Shown piece after piece: positions 23,579 through 35,684 of a stretch of 64,000 nt of DNA. This stretch comes from Bretschneidera sinensis (Eukaryota > Streptophyta > Magnoliopsida > Brassicales > Akaniaceae): positions 84,360,001 through 84,424,000 of the forward strand of contig CM043698.1 in NCBI GenBank assembly GCA_023935145.1, written 5' to 3'. Position 1 is the first letter of the stretch. Each line of letters begins with the position of its first letter. The notes beneath the pieces were generated by a model. The model was not told where the DNA came from. It searched no databases and saw only the letters and a program-made list of their open reading frames with translations. The translations under genes were made by a program, and so were the position numbers.

Positions 23579-24519
23579 TGAAGGGCTAGCGGTAGTAAGG
23601 GCTTCCGAACACCATTTGGTATATCTCAACAAGAGTTTTGTAACGGTAATGGGGATGCACTTTTCCCACCACTGGTTAACCCGATATCGCCAAAAAATTC
23701 TATAGGTGGAAAAATTAAATAACTATATTATTGAATTACTTTACTTATCTTATATTTGTGTTATGTAAATTTGAATTATTGAGGGTATTTTTATCCACAA
23801 AAGTTGGGGTACATTGCTAATTTTCTCCTACAGTGGGGTTAAAATTAGCAAACCCCTTTTTCTAATTTGTTATGTTTAGGACTTTTTGTTTCTTTAATGT
23901 TTTAAGCTTTAGACTGGTAAATTGTCATACTATAATATTTAAAAGGAAAAGGAGAAAGAAAAAGTTCTCGCTTATTGCAGCTTTTTATAGCTAAAAAGTA
24001 TTTTTAGTAATCAAAGTTGTTTTCATATATGTTTGGTTTAAATTATAGTCTTTAACTTTAAGACGTGAAGAGGATAAAAGCACTTTAATGTAAAGCTACA
24101 GCAAAAGAGACCTAAGAGAGAAAGAAGAAAAAGAGGATAGCCCAAAACGGTGGACAAATTTCTTGGACTAAGCAACGAAATTTTTTTGTCTAGATCATGT
24201 TAGAAAAAGATACATGACATAAAGACATCTTCCACTATTGGATGACATAAGAAAGAAATTATTTTAATCCAATGGTGGAAAAATATTTTGTACCATAGTA
24301 TCTTTCTTGAACCTGGTTTAGATAAGAATTTTTCATCAGGCCACAAACATTATTTGGATCCTTGTTGTCGGAATACTTATTGGTATGTCGACCACATCAT
24401 CTGAAAATAGAATCAATAATTATTATTAAGCAATATTTCCCTGAATACTTAACTAAAATATATGGTGTGGTACAATCATAATCATAGATTTAATTTTTAG
24501 TTGAGTTGGTATACCATCT
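23579..24519 (+). other. Flank of the gypsy insertion, also present inverted
   Basis: Old genomic flank with no supported gene. A 40-codon open stretch starts at the junction (EGLAVVRASE) and stops at 23704. Its copy at 37124-37250 is also open, but I do not recognise it. The remainder is AT-rich with T and A runs. It matches 36300-37250 in reverse complement. Confidence 0.6.
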
Positions 24520-25432
24520 TGTTGGAAATCACCTTGATAAGATGCCCAGGTGGTAATCTTCCAAACATCTAAGTTTAGAATGACTTGTAGAAAGAAATAC
24601 GGCAATCGAAAGCAAGAAAGAAAAGAAGATAAGCGATTTGTTATCGAGGTTCGGCAATAGCCTACGTCCCCATGAGTTCCTTCAAACTCTCTGCACTAAA
24701 TTAATGGTTCTTTACAATATTACAACCCTCTTCAAGAAACCTCAAGTTCTTGAAGAAACCAATAAGAGAAGAAAGAAGATGATAAGAACTATTACAATGC
24801 TCCTTATCAAATCTATACTACTCTCTCTTTACAACCAGTCTCTCTACAATGAGTCTCTCTTGTGTTTTGTGTCTTTGCACTCTCATACAATTCTCTCTTG
24901 TATGTCTGTCACTCTTTACAATTGATCTCAAATTATGTCACAATGTTGATGAGAAAAAAGCTAGGTGACCCTTTATATAGTGCACCAACTTCTTGTCCAA
25001 TCTTGAAGTCAATCTCCACCCTTAGATCTTGATGACCACTCAACCATGGCGCTTGATCAATCCTAAGTGATGCTATGCGTTTTGGACATGTATCCACGTA
25101 CTTAACAAAGGCTGAATCAAATGGGCTATGTATGCCTTCAAGGTGCGGCCTGAAACAGGGCACACTTGCTGCCACTCTGTGCGCCGCGGCCTGGCCTTCC
25201 TCCAACATTCCTCCATGCTATGCGCTATGGCCTAGACAAAGCTAGGCCGCGGCCTGACCTAATGCACATACTTTCTAGCTTGTGTGCTTAGGCGCACACA
25301 CTAGTGTGCCTACCTTTGCCTTGCTCCAAAGGGTAAGTGCACTTCTTTAACATGCTGAAATTTATTCTTCCAACCTTGGTTTAGACATTAACCTTGTTTA
25401 AACCATGTTTAAACCCTAGACAAATATCAACA
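24520..25432 (-). repeat. 3' LTR of the first Tork-like copia element
   Basis: 913 bp. It contains TATA CTATATAAAG (24971-24980, minus strand), a GCCGCGGCC-rich patch (25140-25260) in otherwise AT-rich sequence, and the conserved word GAGGTTCGGCAATAGCCTA near 24645. The purine tract ACAAAGGTAGAGAT (minus strand) lies just inside at 25433-25446. Confidence 0.92.
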
Positions 25433-25512
25433 ATCTCTACCTTTGTCTAAGTGTTTAAACCTGAACCATTGTGTAGAGAACTTCAGGATCCAAACTCATC
25501 TTGAGTCATCAA

Positions 25513-28500
25513 TCAACCGACTCCAATCCTAAGTAGTCCAAGATAATGATTGAACTTGCTTAGAAGTAGAACTTTAGTACCTAAATCTGCAGGGTTTTCT
25601 TCCGTGGCTACCTTGTCCACATGGATGCATCATTTCGTAACATTTTCCCGAATGAAATGGTACCGAACATCCATATGCTTTGTCCTCTCATAGAACACCG
25701 AATTTTTACACAAGTGCAATGCACTTTGACTATCCGAAAACACCACAGCCTGCTCCTCTAGTACCTTCAACTCTTCCAACAACCCTTTGCACCACATAGC
25801 TTCCTTAATAGCTTCCGTTGCCGCTATGTACTTAGCCTCGGTTGTTGAGAGTGCTACCACCGACAGCAACTGAGCCTTCCAACTTACACAACATCCGTTT
25901 AAGTTGAAGATGTAGGAGGTAATCGATCTCTTTTTATCTTGGTCTGCCTCATTGTCCGAATCCGCAAAACTCTCAATGCAGATGGACTTACCCCTCTTCT
26001 CATAAACTAGCCCTACTTTTGGGCTTCCCTTCAAGTACCTCAGCAACCACTTCATCCCAAGCCAATGCTCATTTCCGAGATTACTCATAAACCTGCTGAG
26101 AACACTTATTGCATAAGCAATATCAAGTCTAGTGCTTACCATGGTGAACATAACAAAACCAACAGCACTAGAATAAGAGAATTTTTCCATTTCCATCTTC
26201 CCCACCTCCGATCTCGGACATTGATCACTGGAGAACTTGAAATGACCAGCAAGGGGAACCTTCACTGGTTTGCTATCTTCCGTAGAGAACTTAGATATCA
26301 TATTCTCTATGTAGGAAGTTTGAGAGATCTTCAATCTATTTCTCTCCTTTTCTCGGATGATACACATCCCAAGGATCTTCTGTGCATGAACAAGATCCTT
26401 CATCTCAAACTCCTCACTGAGTTGAGCCTTCAATTTCCTTATCCTCTCCATGCTGCTCCCAACCAGCAACATATCATCAACATAGATGAGGATGATCACC
26501 ACTTCCTCAACCTTCTGCCCCTTGTAGTACAAGCATGAATTATAGTAGCTCCTCATGAAACCTAAGCTGATTACAAAGGAATCAAACCTCTTATTCCATT
26601 GCCAAGGTGATTGCTTCAGGCTATAGAGAGATTTCTTCAATTTGCACACCAACTCTCCCTTCCTTCCTTCCTCATAGCCTTCGGGTTGCCTCATGTAAAT
26701 GGTCTCATAGAGCTCTCCATGTAATAACGCTATCTTCACATCAATTTGCTCGATTTCCCAATCAAATTGGACCACTAATGCTAACACTATCCGTATCGTC
26801 TTGTACTTCACAACTGGTGAGAAGATTTCGGTGAAATCTATGTATTCTTTTTGTGTGAACCCCTTCGCCACTAGCCTAGCTTTATACCGGACTTCATCCC
26901 TTGGAGTATTCCCTTCTTTGATCTTGTAGATCCATCTACAATCCATAACTCTCTGTTTTTCTGGTTTGGGCACCAACTCCCAAGAGTTGTTCTTCATCAA
27001 AGAATCCATTTCTTCCTCCATAGCCAACTACCACTTTGACGAATCCTTACACTCCATGGCATCCGTGTAAGTTTTTAGTTCAACCTCTCTTTCTATCCAA
27101 GGAGTTGCTACATTAGAATCCGCAAACCCATATCTCAAAGGTGGTTTAACCACCCTTCTTTGTCCCTTGTGAGCTAGTAGTCATTCTGACTTGCTACATC
27201 AACCTCTTCTAGTTCAGCCTCTTCTTGACTTTCTTGAGCATGGCCTTCATTAATGGGCTCTACCTGGTCTGAACCCTCTTGTCTTCCTTGCTCTACCTGA
27301 ACCAAACTCTCCTTGATGCAATACTCCACAAATTTCGGACTGGTTTGCTCACTAGCCCCTACAGGGTTAGTTTTCTCTAAGTAGGGAAATAACAATTCAT
27401 TAAAAATAACATCCCTACTTATTATGAGTGTCATGCCCTTCTTTTCTAAGGACCACAACCTATATCCCTTAACCCCATCACAATATCCTAGAAATACACA
27501 TTTTCTAGACCTTGGGCTAAGTTTATCCTCCTTTTGATTTGCATATGCATCACACCTAAAAGTCCTAAGGTTGCTTAATTCAGGGGGTTTCCAACTCCAC
27601 ATTTCCATGGGAGTCTTGAGCTCTAAAGCTCTAGAGGGTGATCTATTTACCAAGTATGCTGTAGTAGCCACAGCTTCTCCCCGAAAACATTTTGGTAAAC
27701 CGGATCCTATTAACATGCACCTAACCTTTTCCATAAGGGTTTTATTCATCCTCTCAACAACTCCATTTTGCTGAGGTATTTTTAAAACCGTTCTATGTCT
27801 TAGAATGCCATTTAATTCATAGAATTTATCAAAATCCTTATTGCAAAATTCTAAGCCATTATCAGTTCGTAAAGCCTTAACTACCCTACCCGTTTGAGTC
27901 TCCAGCGACTTCTTCCACATAACAAATTTATTCAAGGCATCTGATTTATTTCTAAGTAAATAAACCCAAAATTTTCTTGAATAATCATCAATTAAAGACA
28001 GAAAGTAAAAGTTACCTCCCTGTGTTGGTGTTCTTGCTGGTCCCCAAAGGTCCGAATGAATATAGTCAAGAATGCCCTTAGACTTGTGCACTCCGGTGTT
28101 GAAGCTGACCTGATGTTGCTTCCCAAGAATGTAACTTTCACAGAAATCCAGTTTCTCTACTTTTTCTCCTCCAAGTAGACCATCCTTGCTCAGAACTTGC
28201 AAGCCCTTTTTGCTCATATGTCCCAAGCGAGTGTGCCAAAGGGCTGCCCTATCCATCTCAGCCATCAAGCTTACTGCTTGATCCTTGGTTTCTGTTTCAC
28301 TGATCATCTCATAAAGTCCATCTTTTATTGCTGCCTTGATCACTACCAAAGATCCATTGGTCACCTTGATCTTTTCTCCCTCTACTTTGCAAGAATACCC
28401 CAAAGAATCCAGCTGCCCTAATGAGATCAAATTCCTCTTCAAATCTGGAAGATACCTCACATTTTGCAGCAGCCTTGTGACTCCATCAAACATCCTCAAC

Positions 28501-29524
28501 TGGATGTCTTTTATCCCCTCACTTGGTAAGAATTGTCATTCCCCAAGAAGACCCTTCCATCATTGATCTCCTTGAAATTCTTGAACTATTCCTTGTGAGG
28601 GCACATGTGATAAGTGCACCCGGAATCCAGAATCCACTTCTCGCTGTTTTGCCTCATGCTCACATTTGAGCACACAATAAGCACATCATCTTGTTGTTCT
28701 CCTTTGGCAACCGAAGCCTCTCTATTATTGGTATGGCTTATTCTCTCATCCCACATCTTCTTCTTGCAATCTTTCTTGAAATGGCCCTCTTTGTTACAGT
28801 AGAAGCATCTCTTTCCTCCTCCAAGTCTTGTCTTGGAATGAGATCTCCCATGGTTTTGCCCTCTACCTCTTGATTTCTCCCGGTAGTTGCCAAGAGTGCT
28901 ACTGCCATTTCGAGTTGCTGGCCTTCCTCTTACGAACAACCATTCTCCACTTAATGCCTCCTTCATCTTGGCTTTGAAATCATAAGCCCTTATGGCATTG
29001 ATCACAATCTCCTTGGTTAAAGTATCTCTTCAATACTCAATAGCATTAATCAGATTATCAAAGCAATCAGGAAGAGAGTTTAACAAAATAACAGCCAATT
29101 GTTCATCTGGGAATTTAATACTACAACTAGCCAAATCTTGAACTAGTTTATTAAAGACATCAAGATTATCTTGCAACTCTTTATTAGGATCCATTTTAAA
29201 AGAAAAGATTCTTTTAAGAAGATAAATCTTGTTAGGGAGAGTTTTGGTAAGAAACAACTCATCTAGTTTCTTCTATATGACAGCAGGATCTTCCGAGTCT
29301 CCACACTCCCTTATGATACTATCTGACATGTGCAAGAAAATGGTGCTGTAAGCCATATTCTTCATTTTAATCCGCTGGTCCTCCGTGATACTTGCTGGAA
29401 AAGCATCATTTTCTCCAATAGCCAAGTCCATTTTCTGTTGCATAAGAACAGCCTTGATCTTCCGCTTCTATAGGGAAAAATCTCCCTTTCCATCAAACTT
29501 CTCAACAACGAAATTTGAAGCCAT
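25513..29524 (-). pseudogene. gag-pol: copia gag-pol of the first Tork-like element
   Basis: Gag starts at ATG 29524 (MASNFVVEKFDGKG) and has a zinc knuckle CFYCNKEGHFKKDC near 28790. Protease shows WILDSGCTYHM near 28630, followed by the pre-integrase WHTRLGHM. Integrase (27174-28499) has HSDLWG, RTDNGLEF and VVERMNKT, giving the D, D, E residues. Reverse transcriptase and RNase H (25630-27027, 465 residues) show DVKIALLHGEL, YVDDML and FSDSQSALHL. Breaks: stops or shifts near 29360, 29030, 28520-28586, 27173 and 27028, and a TGA at about 25628 where the sister element has GGA. The C-terminal tail LGLLRIGVG ends at 25513. The polyprotein is not translatable as one chain. Confidence 0.93.
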
Positions 29525-29583
29525 CTTTGTGGACAAGATCCCAAATTTATGCAATACCCACAAATGCTTTCTTCTAAACTTCA

Positions 29584-29672
29584 GGAACATGATCGAAGAT
29601 GGATCTGAACACCGTTCTTGAATCACCCTCAAGAACACGATTTGACCTCGATCTTTACTCCATTCTTGAATC
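29584..29672 (-). repeat. Leader repeat in the first Tork-like element, about two copies
   Basis: Two degenerate copies of a unit with CCGTTCTTGAATCACC and AAGAACACGAT words between priming site and gag. The sister element has four copies at 53643-53830. Confidence 0.7.
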
Positions 29673-29750
29673 ACCCAAGAAGTTGATCTTTGATTCTTGG
29701 AGTCTTGACTTCATCATCTTTTTGTTCTTGCTCCGATACCCAGCTGTGTA

Positions 29751-29762
29751 AGCTCTGATACC
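29751..29762 (-). promoter_or_regulatory. Primer-binding site of the first Tork-like element
   Basis: TGGTATCAGAGC on the minus strand, two bases from the 5' LTR: a perfect 12-base match to the initiator tRNA-Met complement. Confidence 0.9.
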
Positions 29763-29764
29763 AC

Positions 29765-30714
29765 TGTTGGAAATCACCTTAACAAGATGCCCAGGTGGTG
29801 ATCTTCCAAACATCCAAGTCTAGAATGACTTGTAGAAAGAAATACAGCTTCAATCGAAAGCAAGAAAGAAAAGAAGACAAGTGATTTGTTATCGAGGTTC
29901 ATCAAAAGCCTACGTCCCCATGAGTTCCTCTGAACTCTCTGCACTAAATCAATGGTTCTTTACAATACAACAACCCTCTTCAAGAAACCTTAAGTTCTTG
30001 AAGAAACCAAGAAGAGAAGAAAGAAGATGATAAGAACTATTACAATGCTCTCCATCAAATCTATACTACTCTCTCTTTACAACCAACATCTCTATAATGA
30101 GTCCCTCTTGTGTTTTGTGTCTTTGCACTCTCACACAATTCTCTCTTGTATATCTGTCACTCTTTACAATTGATCTCAAATTATGTCACAACGTTGATGA
30201 GAATAAAGCTATGTGACCCTTTATATAGTGCACCAACTTCTTGTCCAATCTTGAGAGTCAATCTCCACCCTTAGATCTTGATGACCACTCAACCATAGCC
30301 CCTGATCAATCCTAAGTGATGTTGTGCATTTTGGACATGTCTCCACATACTTAACAAAGGCTGAATCAAATGGACTATGTATGCTTTCAAGGTACGGCCT
30401 GAAACAGGGCACACTTGCTGCCACTCTATGCGCCGCAGCCTGGCCTTCCTCCAACATTCCTCCATGTTGTGCGCTGCGGCAAGGACAAAGTTGGGCCGCG
30501 GCCTGGACAAAGCTGGTTCATGGCCTGACCTGATGCACATACTTTCCAGCTTGTGTGCTTAGGTTCACACACTAGTGTGCCTACCTTTGCCTTGCTCCAA
30601 GGTGCTGCGCACACTTGTGTGCACTTCTTTAACATGCTGAAATTTATTCTTCCAACCTTGGTTTAGACATTAACCTTGTTTAAACCATGTTTAAACCTTA
30701 GACAAATATCCACA
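29765..30714 (-). repeat. 5' LTR of the first Tork-like copia element
   Basis: 950 bp, the partner of 24520-25432. TATA CTATATAAAG near 30219-30228 on the minus strand. It holds an extra GCGCACACTTGTGTGC palindromic stretch near 30607 that is reduced in the other LTR. Confidence 0.92.
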
Positions 30715-30943
30715 CATCTCATTATGAAAAGCATTGACCACAAAGAATCTCAGCAATCGAGGATCAAATGCCCACACACAAAATGACACATGTCCCCAAC
30801 ACAATTAAATAAAACATGCATAGTAAGAAAGTTACAAGCAAACTTTCCTATAATTACTAGTGAAGTTTCCTCTAGTCTATAATTGAATTTATGGAACGGT
30901 GCCTGACAAGCATGCATGGTCAGATTTAACATTAGCATCTATA
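30715..30943 (+). repeat. Left arm, part 2, of the inverted duplication
   Basis: Reverse complement of 36073-36305. With the copia element removed, it continues 19908-24519 exactly as the right arm reads. The arm ends at GCATCTATA; beyond it the two loci are unrelated. Confidence 0.88.
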
Positions 30944-31972
30944 TATTTATAAATATAAGTATTTGGGAATATTTCTTGAGAAACCTTATTAGCATGACAT
31001 ATCCTTTGAGGAGTGTTATTATAATGATATGTATCCATTTTTTTTAAAGTCCAAAAATAAAACTACATAATTATGGTTTATAATTAATTGGATATAGAGC
31101 CCAATCCATAAAATCTTAAAATAATAAAACTCAATAAAAAAATATTGGTTTAATAATTAATTGTGATATAAAGCTCAATCTATAAACTTTGTAAAAACTT
31201 TAAATTATAAAACACATTAAACTAAAATTAGATATAAAGATTTTTTTTAATAATAATTCAATATAAAAAATTATTCAACTTAATAGTTCAATAGTAAACT
31301 AAAATCAGATATTTCATAAAATTGAATTATAAAATTACATCATAAAAATGAAAAGAAATTGATTTTATATGACACTTTTTTCTAAATATTTTTTAAACAC
31401 AACATAATTTTGGTATTTGTAGTTATGCGAGCTATGTGAATCCAATCTAGAAATCTTATAAAGGTCTAAAATAATAAAGTAACGTTTATGAAACATATAA
31501 GATAAAAAATACAATCAAATTAAGTAGGAACCTAAATTAAATTAAATATTCAAAAATTAATTTATTAAACAATTTTGATGACAATAGAGGGTTTCATCAT
31601 TGATCATTCATATTCTTTTATCTTTATATTATATTTTTATTTATTGAAATCCAATTAGATATATTAGCTAATATAAAATAATATTGTTGGTTGCTCATTT
31701 GCATGGGATATGAACGTGATATTATTCTTATTTTAAGTTCAATTTGTAAAGTTTACTAAAGTGAAAATAATTGGATATGAAGCCCAATCCATAAACTCTA
31801 TAAAAACGTAAAATAATAAATTCAAATAAAATAATATTTGTTTTATAATTAATTGGGATATAAAGCTCAATTCATAACTTTATAAAGGTCTAAAATAATA
31901 AAGCCCGATAAATTAAAACTAAATTTAAAAATATTTTTATGTAATATTTTGATTTCTACTTAAGGGAATTTA

Positions 31973-32027
<55 letters not shown>

Positions 32028-32250
32028 TTAGTATTTTATTTTGGAATAGTATAAATGCAAATAATGTATGTATGCTGGTATAATATAAATGTTGGGAAAA
32101 AATGAAGAAAAAAAATGAAAAGTAAAAATGGATGTAGAGGTTTGACATGTCCTTCACCACGAACTTTGTTATCTCAACCAATATTCCAATTAGTTCCTTA
32201 TATAGATTATGTCAAGCTATAGTAAATTAAATTATGTAATCATTAAAAAG
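30944..32250. other. AT-rich spacer with degenerate repeats and (TA)n
   Basis: No gene. 31090-31930 contains at least five diverged copies of a unit built on GATATAAAGCYCAATCCATAA followed by TATAAA and AAAATAATAAA (near 31092, 31162, 31430, 31772 and 31856). A pure (TA)n tract occupies 31974-32023. Confidence 0.7.
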
Positions 32251-32264
32251 AAAAAAAGAGCAAA

Positions 32265-32330
32265 GGCATAAGGTAGGGTTAGAACCCACAACCAACAAAG
32301 AGATTCGAGGTCTTTTAACCCTTGAGCCAA
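32265..32330 (-). other. tRNA-like module 1 (SINE head or tRNA pseudogene)
   Basis: Minus strand. An A-box-like TGGCTCAAGGGTTAAAAG is followed about 35 bp on by a B-box-like GGTTCTAACCC and then a T-run. The arm GTGGGTTCTAACCC would form a T-stem only in part. I do not call it a working tRNA because the acceptor stem does not pair. Confidence 0.45.
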
Positions 32331-32409
32331 AAAGATCTTGTTGTAAAGATTGCACACATAAATTATTTAAACTAAATATTTGTATAAGAAAAAGATTAAA
32401 AAAAAAAGT

Positions 32410-32472
32410 ATGAGGTGTGGCTTGAACCCACACCATCACCCACTTTGCTTAATGCCTTAACAATTGACCCTA
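32410..32472 (-). other. tRNA-like module 2 (SINE head or tRNA pseudogene)
   Basis: Minus strand TAGGGTCAATTGTTAAGG (A-box-like), then GTGGGTTCAAGCCACACC containing B-box GGTTCAAGCC (32419-32428), then T10. A better-kept copy is at 40682-40745 (TAGGCTCAATTGTTAAGG). The two modules are about 140 bp apart in the same direction. Confidence 0.5.
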
Positions 32473-34247
32473 GCAAGAATATTAATTGTAAGTAAGTGCA
32501 AGTAAAAGCTATTTAAAATATCAATCAGCAAAAAATAAAATCATTTTAAATATCTACAAACTACACATTTGTTCTCTTACAGAGAATATTCGAGAGAACA
32601 AGAGAAATAGAGAGGAGAAAAAGAAGAAGAGAAAAATAGAGAAAGTTAAAGAAAGATAGAGAAAGAAAAATAGAAAGGGAATGAGAGAAAATGAGAAAGA
32701 GAGAGAGATGGAATAAGATTTTTGAAAGAATGACAAATTAAGGTATTTCTCATCCCAAGTCTTGCAAATTTGATACTTATCATGATTTCTTTTATTTTCT
32801 TGTATATGTAGTATAGATTAATGAGTTGAGTTTTGATTTGATTTGAATTTAAATTGATGAAGTTTAAGTTAATTGAAGTTAGGGTTGAGCTTTGGTAATT
32901 TCTTAAACTACCCTTAAGATCTATGATGCAAGAACATGATTTGGATTGTGAGTGATGTAAAATATGAAATTTTAGACCTAAGATGGTAAAAATTTAGTTT
33001 GTATTGGATCAATTGTCATAAATTTGGAAACTTTCTTAAAAATAACTTTATTCAAATTCTTCTAGATTTAGTATAAGGAAATTTGAAAAGGCCCTTGCGT
33101 AAATTAATTCTAATTTATCTTTATTTGGAAACTTTAATCTTTCCCTAAATTAACTTAAAAGTATTTTGGTGGAACAAAATTTTTATATTTTGGGCATAAA
33201 CTTGACTTTTGGAAAGGAATTAAAAAAATTGAGAAAAATTGGTCATAAAAAAGACTATTTTTGGTGAATAAGAAAATGAATTACGAAAAAGTTTGTAAAT
33301 AATGTCTTAAAATTAGATTGGTTTAGGAAATTATTTCTTGGAGAGAATTGGAAATATGATCACGAGTTATGTGATTCTTTTAGAAGGTGGATTGGATTTA
33401 TAACAAATTTCAAGAAACTAAAAATGTAGATTAAAGAGTGATTAATTAAACTGATTTCATGGATTCAAATTTTATAGTTTAAATCTAGTTTAAGTAAATC
33501 AAGCATGGTCAATATTTCTTGAGTTTAATTTGGGTCTTTTCAGTCATAATTATATTTTTAGATAATGAACATGATGAACTAATGATTAAATTCTTAGAGG
33601 AAGGTGAACTAAATCTTCGGGTTTGATGCTCTAACGCATGAATCGATGTGAGTTCATATTACTTCTAGTAACCGAGAAGGAAATTAAAAACCTAAAACTT
33701 GGATAATTAATGGACATGGAAATTGAAGTACGTATATATAATACAAATTTTATGATGTGATGAATGGTTGATGTGTGTATGTATATCAATATATACAAGA
33801 TGAATCTTATATATGTATCTAATATGTGCAATGTATATGATGATTGCTTTTTGATGTGATGAGAATGGATGAATTGAGATTGTTGTGATGTGGATGTATG
33901 GAAATTGTGTTTTCCTTATTATTATGTTGAGATGATTATGTGTGCATGGTAGGATGTTTGGGTCCCAAGTAGGACCACAGAACGAGAGTATGGTCTGAGT
34001 TACATAGAGCCATGATCATAGTTGGTCTGATGGCAGTTACCGACATTAGGGAGACGTCCCTTTGAATTTATGAAAATGATTGAGATAATTGAGATGATGA
34101 AAATGATTGAAATGATTGTGATGATGAAATGGGTGGAGATGTGGGACGGAGGATGGTGTGGAGATGTTGTGTGCATATGCATCATTATAGGATATTTGCT
34201 TTCTTGATGTGTCGTGTGATGTGAATGAAAATTGTATTATGATTTGC

Positions 34248-35684
34248 ATATGTGTTTGATTGATTCGGAATTAATGGTGTAAGATGAATGACGTTGTGTG
34301 AGATATTTACTCTTTTAACCTATTGTGATAATTGTTTTTCATGATGTGTGATGAGTGCCAAATATTGCATATTTTGGCCACTTAATTTATATTTGTTAGC
34401 TTAAGAATTTGTTACTTTAAGTTGTTTTTCGTTGTTTTGCAGGTTTACAAGCTTAGAAAGGAGTTTCACTAAATTACTAGAATTGCTCGTACAGATCAGC
34501 CATTTTTGAGGATTAAATTGTATTGATTCAGGAAAAACCAGGAGATGAGCCATATATGTTTGGAAAGATCCGGATGTCTACTTTCTGGGAAATTTACGGA
34601 TCAATAAAATGATTTTTCTAGAGAAAGTTATGGCAGTTTTAGTAGACAAAGGTCAGACTGTGCATGATTTCAGCGTGACAGATCAGCCATTTTTGAGAAT
34701 TTAACTGTATTGATTCAGGAAGAACCATAAGTTGAGCCATATATGCTTGGAAAGATCCGGATGTCTATTTTCTGAGGAATTTTATGGATCAATAAAATTA
34801 TTTTACTAGAGAAAGTTATGGCAGTTTTAGTAGACAAAGGTCAAAGAGCAAAAGCTGGAATCTGCAGTATCCCACATCGGATTGGAAACACATTGCACTT
34901 GTGATGTTTCCCTATATAAGCCCCTCTTCACTTCATCTTTTGTGTTCAATTCCTGGTGCCATTTGGTGTAATCTGGTGGATCTCAAAGGCTTTGCTACCA
35001 CGAGGAGAAGTGTCGCCCAATAGCGAGTGAAATTTCTCCCATGTATAGTCAGTTTTAATTTACTGCTTTTTTTATTTAAATGTTTAGAACTTTTATTATG
35101 AACTCTAGTTTCATGATTATGAGTGGCTAAAATCTTCAACTAAGGTTGAAGATGAAGCCTCGCCGTTGTTTGGCATAATAGTTTCAGATTTGTTTATACA
35201 ATTCTGATGTTTTTTTTAGTATAAATGTTCTGTCAATTATTTGAGTAAAATCTTATGATTGATTACGTTTAAATTGTTCTGTTGGATATTCCGTGTGTTT
35301 CATCTGATGGATACATCAAATTATTTTTGATTAAATTGGATTTCCTTTGTGATTTGTTAAAAGCAGATACATTTGATGCTTTTGGTTTAATTGAGATATT
35401 TTGTTGTTTTTTGTTTTAAGTTGGATTCATGGAATATTTTGATAGGCTATTTTTAGAACATGAAGATATATACTTAACTTTGGTGGGGTGGATTCAGAAA
35501 CCTTAATGTCTTTATTATTAGTTTTAAATCAATTTAGTTTAGTTTTTATTTGTTTTGCAACATATAATTCAAAACTTGGAACTAGGTGTTTGATTGATTC
35601 GGAGTTAATGGTGTAAGATGAATGACATTGTGTGAGATATTTACTCTTTTAACCTATTGTGATGATTGTTTTTCATGATGTGTA
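34248..35684 (+). mobile_element. 1.24 kb LTR-like insertion flanked by a 95-bp duplication
   Basis: 34248-34345 and 35587-35684 are near-identical (GTGTTTGATTGATTCGG start, CATGATGTG end) and flank a segment with TATA CCTATATAAGCCCC (about 34913) and a leader-like stretch. It starts TGATGAGTGCCAAATATTG, a common start of plant gypsy LTRs. Two tandem copies of a 187-bp unit begin at 34491 and 34678 (ACAGATCAGCCATTTTTGAG). A 95-bp flank repeat is far too long for a normal target duplication. Confidence 0.55.

Larger units (their letters stand above)
24515..30719 (-). mobile_element. Full-length Tork-like Ty1/copia element, dead, with TSD
   Basis: LTRs 24520-25432 and 29765-30714 (TGTTGGAAATCACC...CAACA or CCACA), flanked by perfect CATCT (24515-24519 and 30715-30719). 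Everything reads on the minus strand: priming site TGGTATCAGAGC at the 5' LTR edge, leader, gag, protease, integrase, reverse transcriptase, RNase H, polypurine tract. The empty target site is preserved in the inverted copy near 36303, which confirms both boundaries. Stops and frameshifts split gag-pol, so it is not autonomous. Gag style (VEKFDGKGDFSLWK) matches the Tork/Tnt1 group. Confidence 0.95.

Noticed and set aside
23579..23704. A 40-codon open stretch at the right flank of the gypsy element (EGLAVVRASE), also open in the inverted copy
   Set aside because: It stays open in both arms but I recognise no family, it is short, and the surrounding flank is typical non-coding AT-rich sequence.
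26065..26538. Plus-strand 157-codon frame opposite the copia reverse transcriptase
   Set aside because: It is the antisense shadow of conserved minus-strand reverse transcriptase and RNase H. Similar shadows occur at 27571, 28197 and 52125.
32265..32330. Functional tRNA gene
   Set aside because: The B-box-like part is present, but the acceptor and anticodon stems do not pair, so only a tRNA-like relic is claimed.
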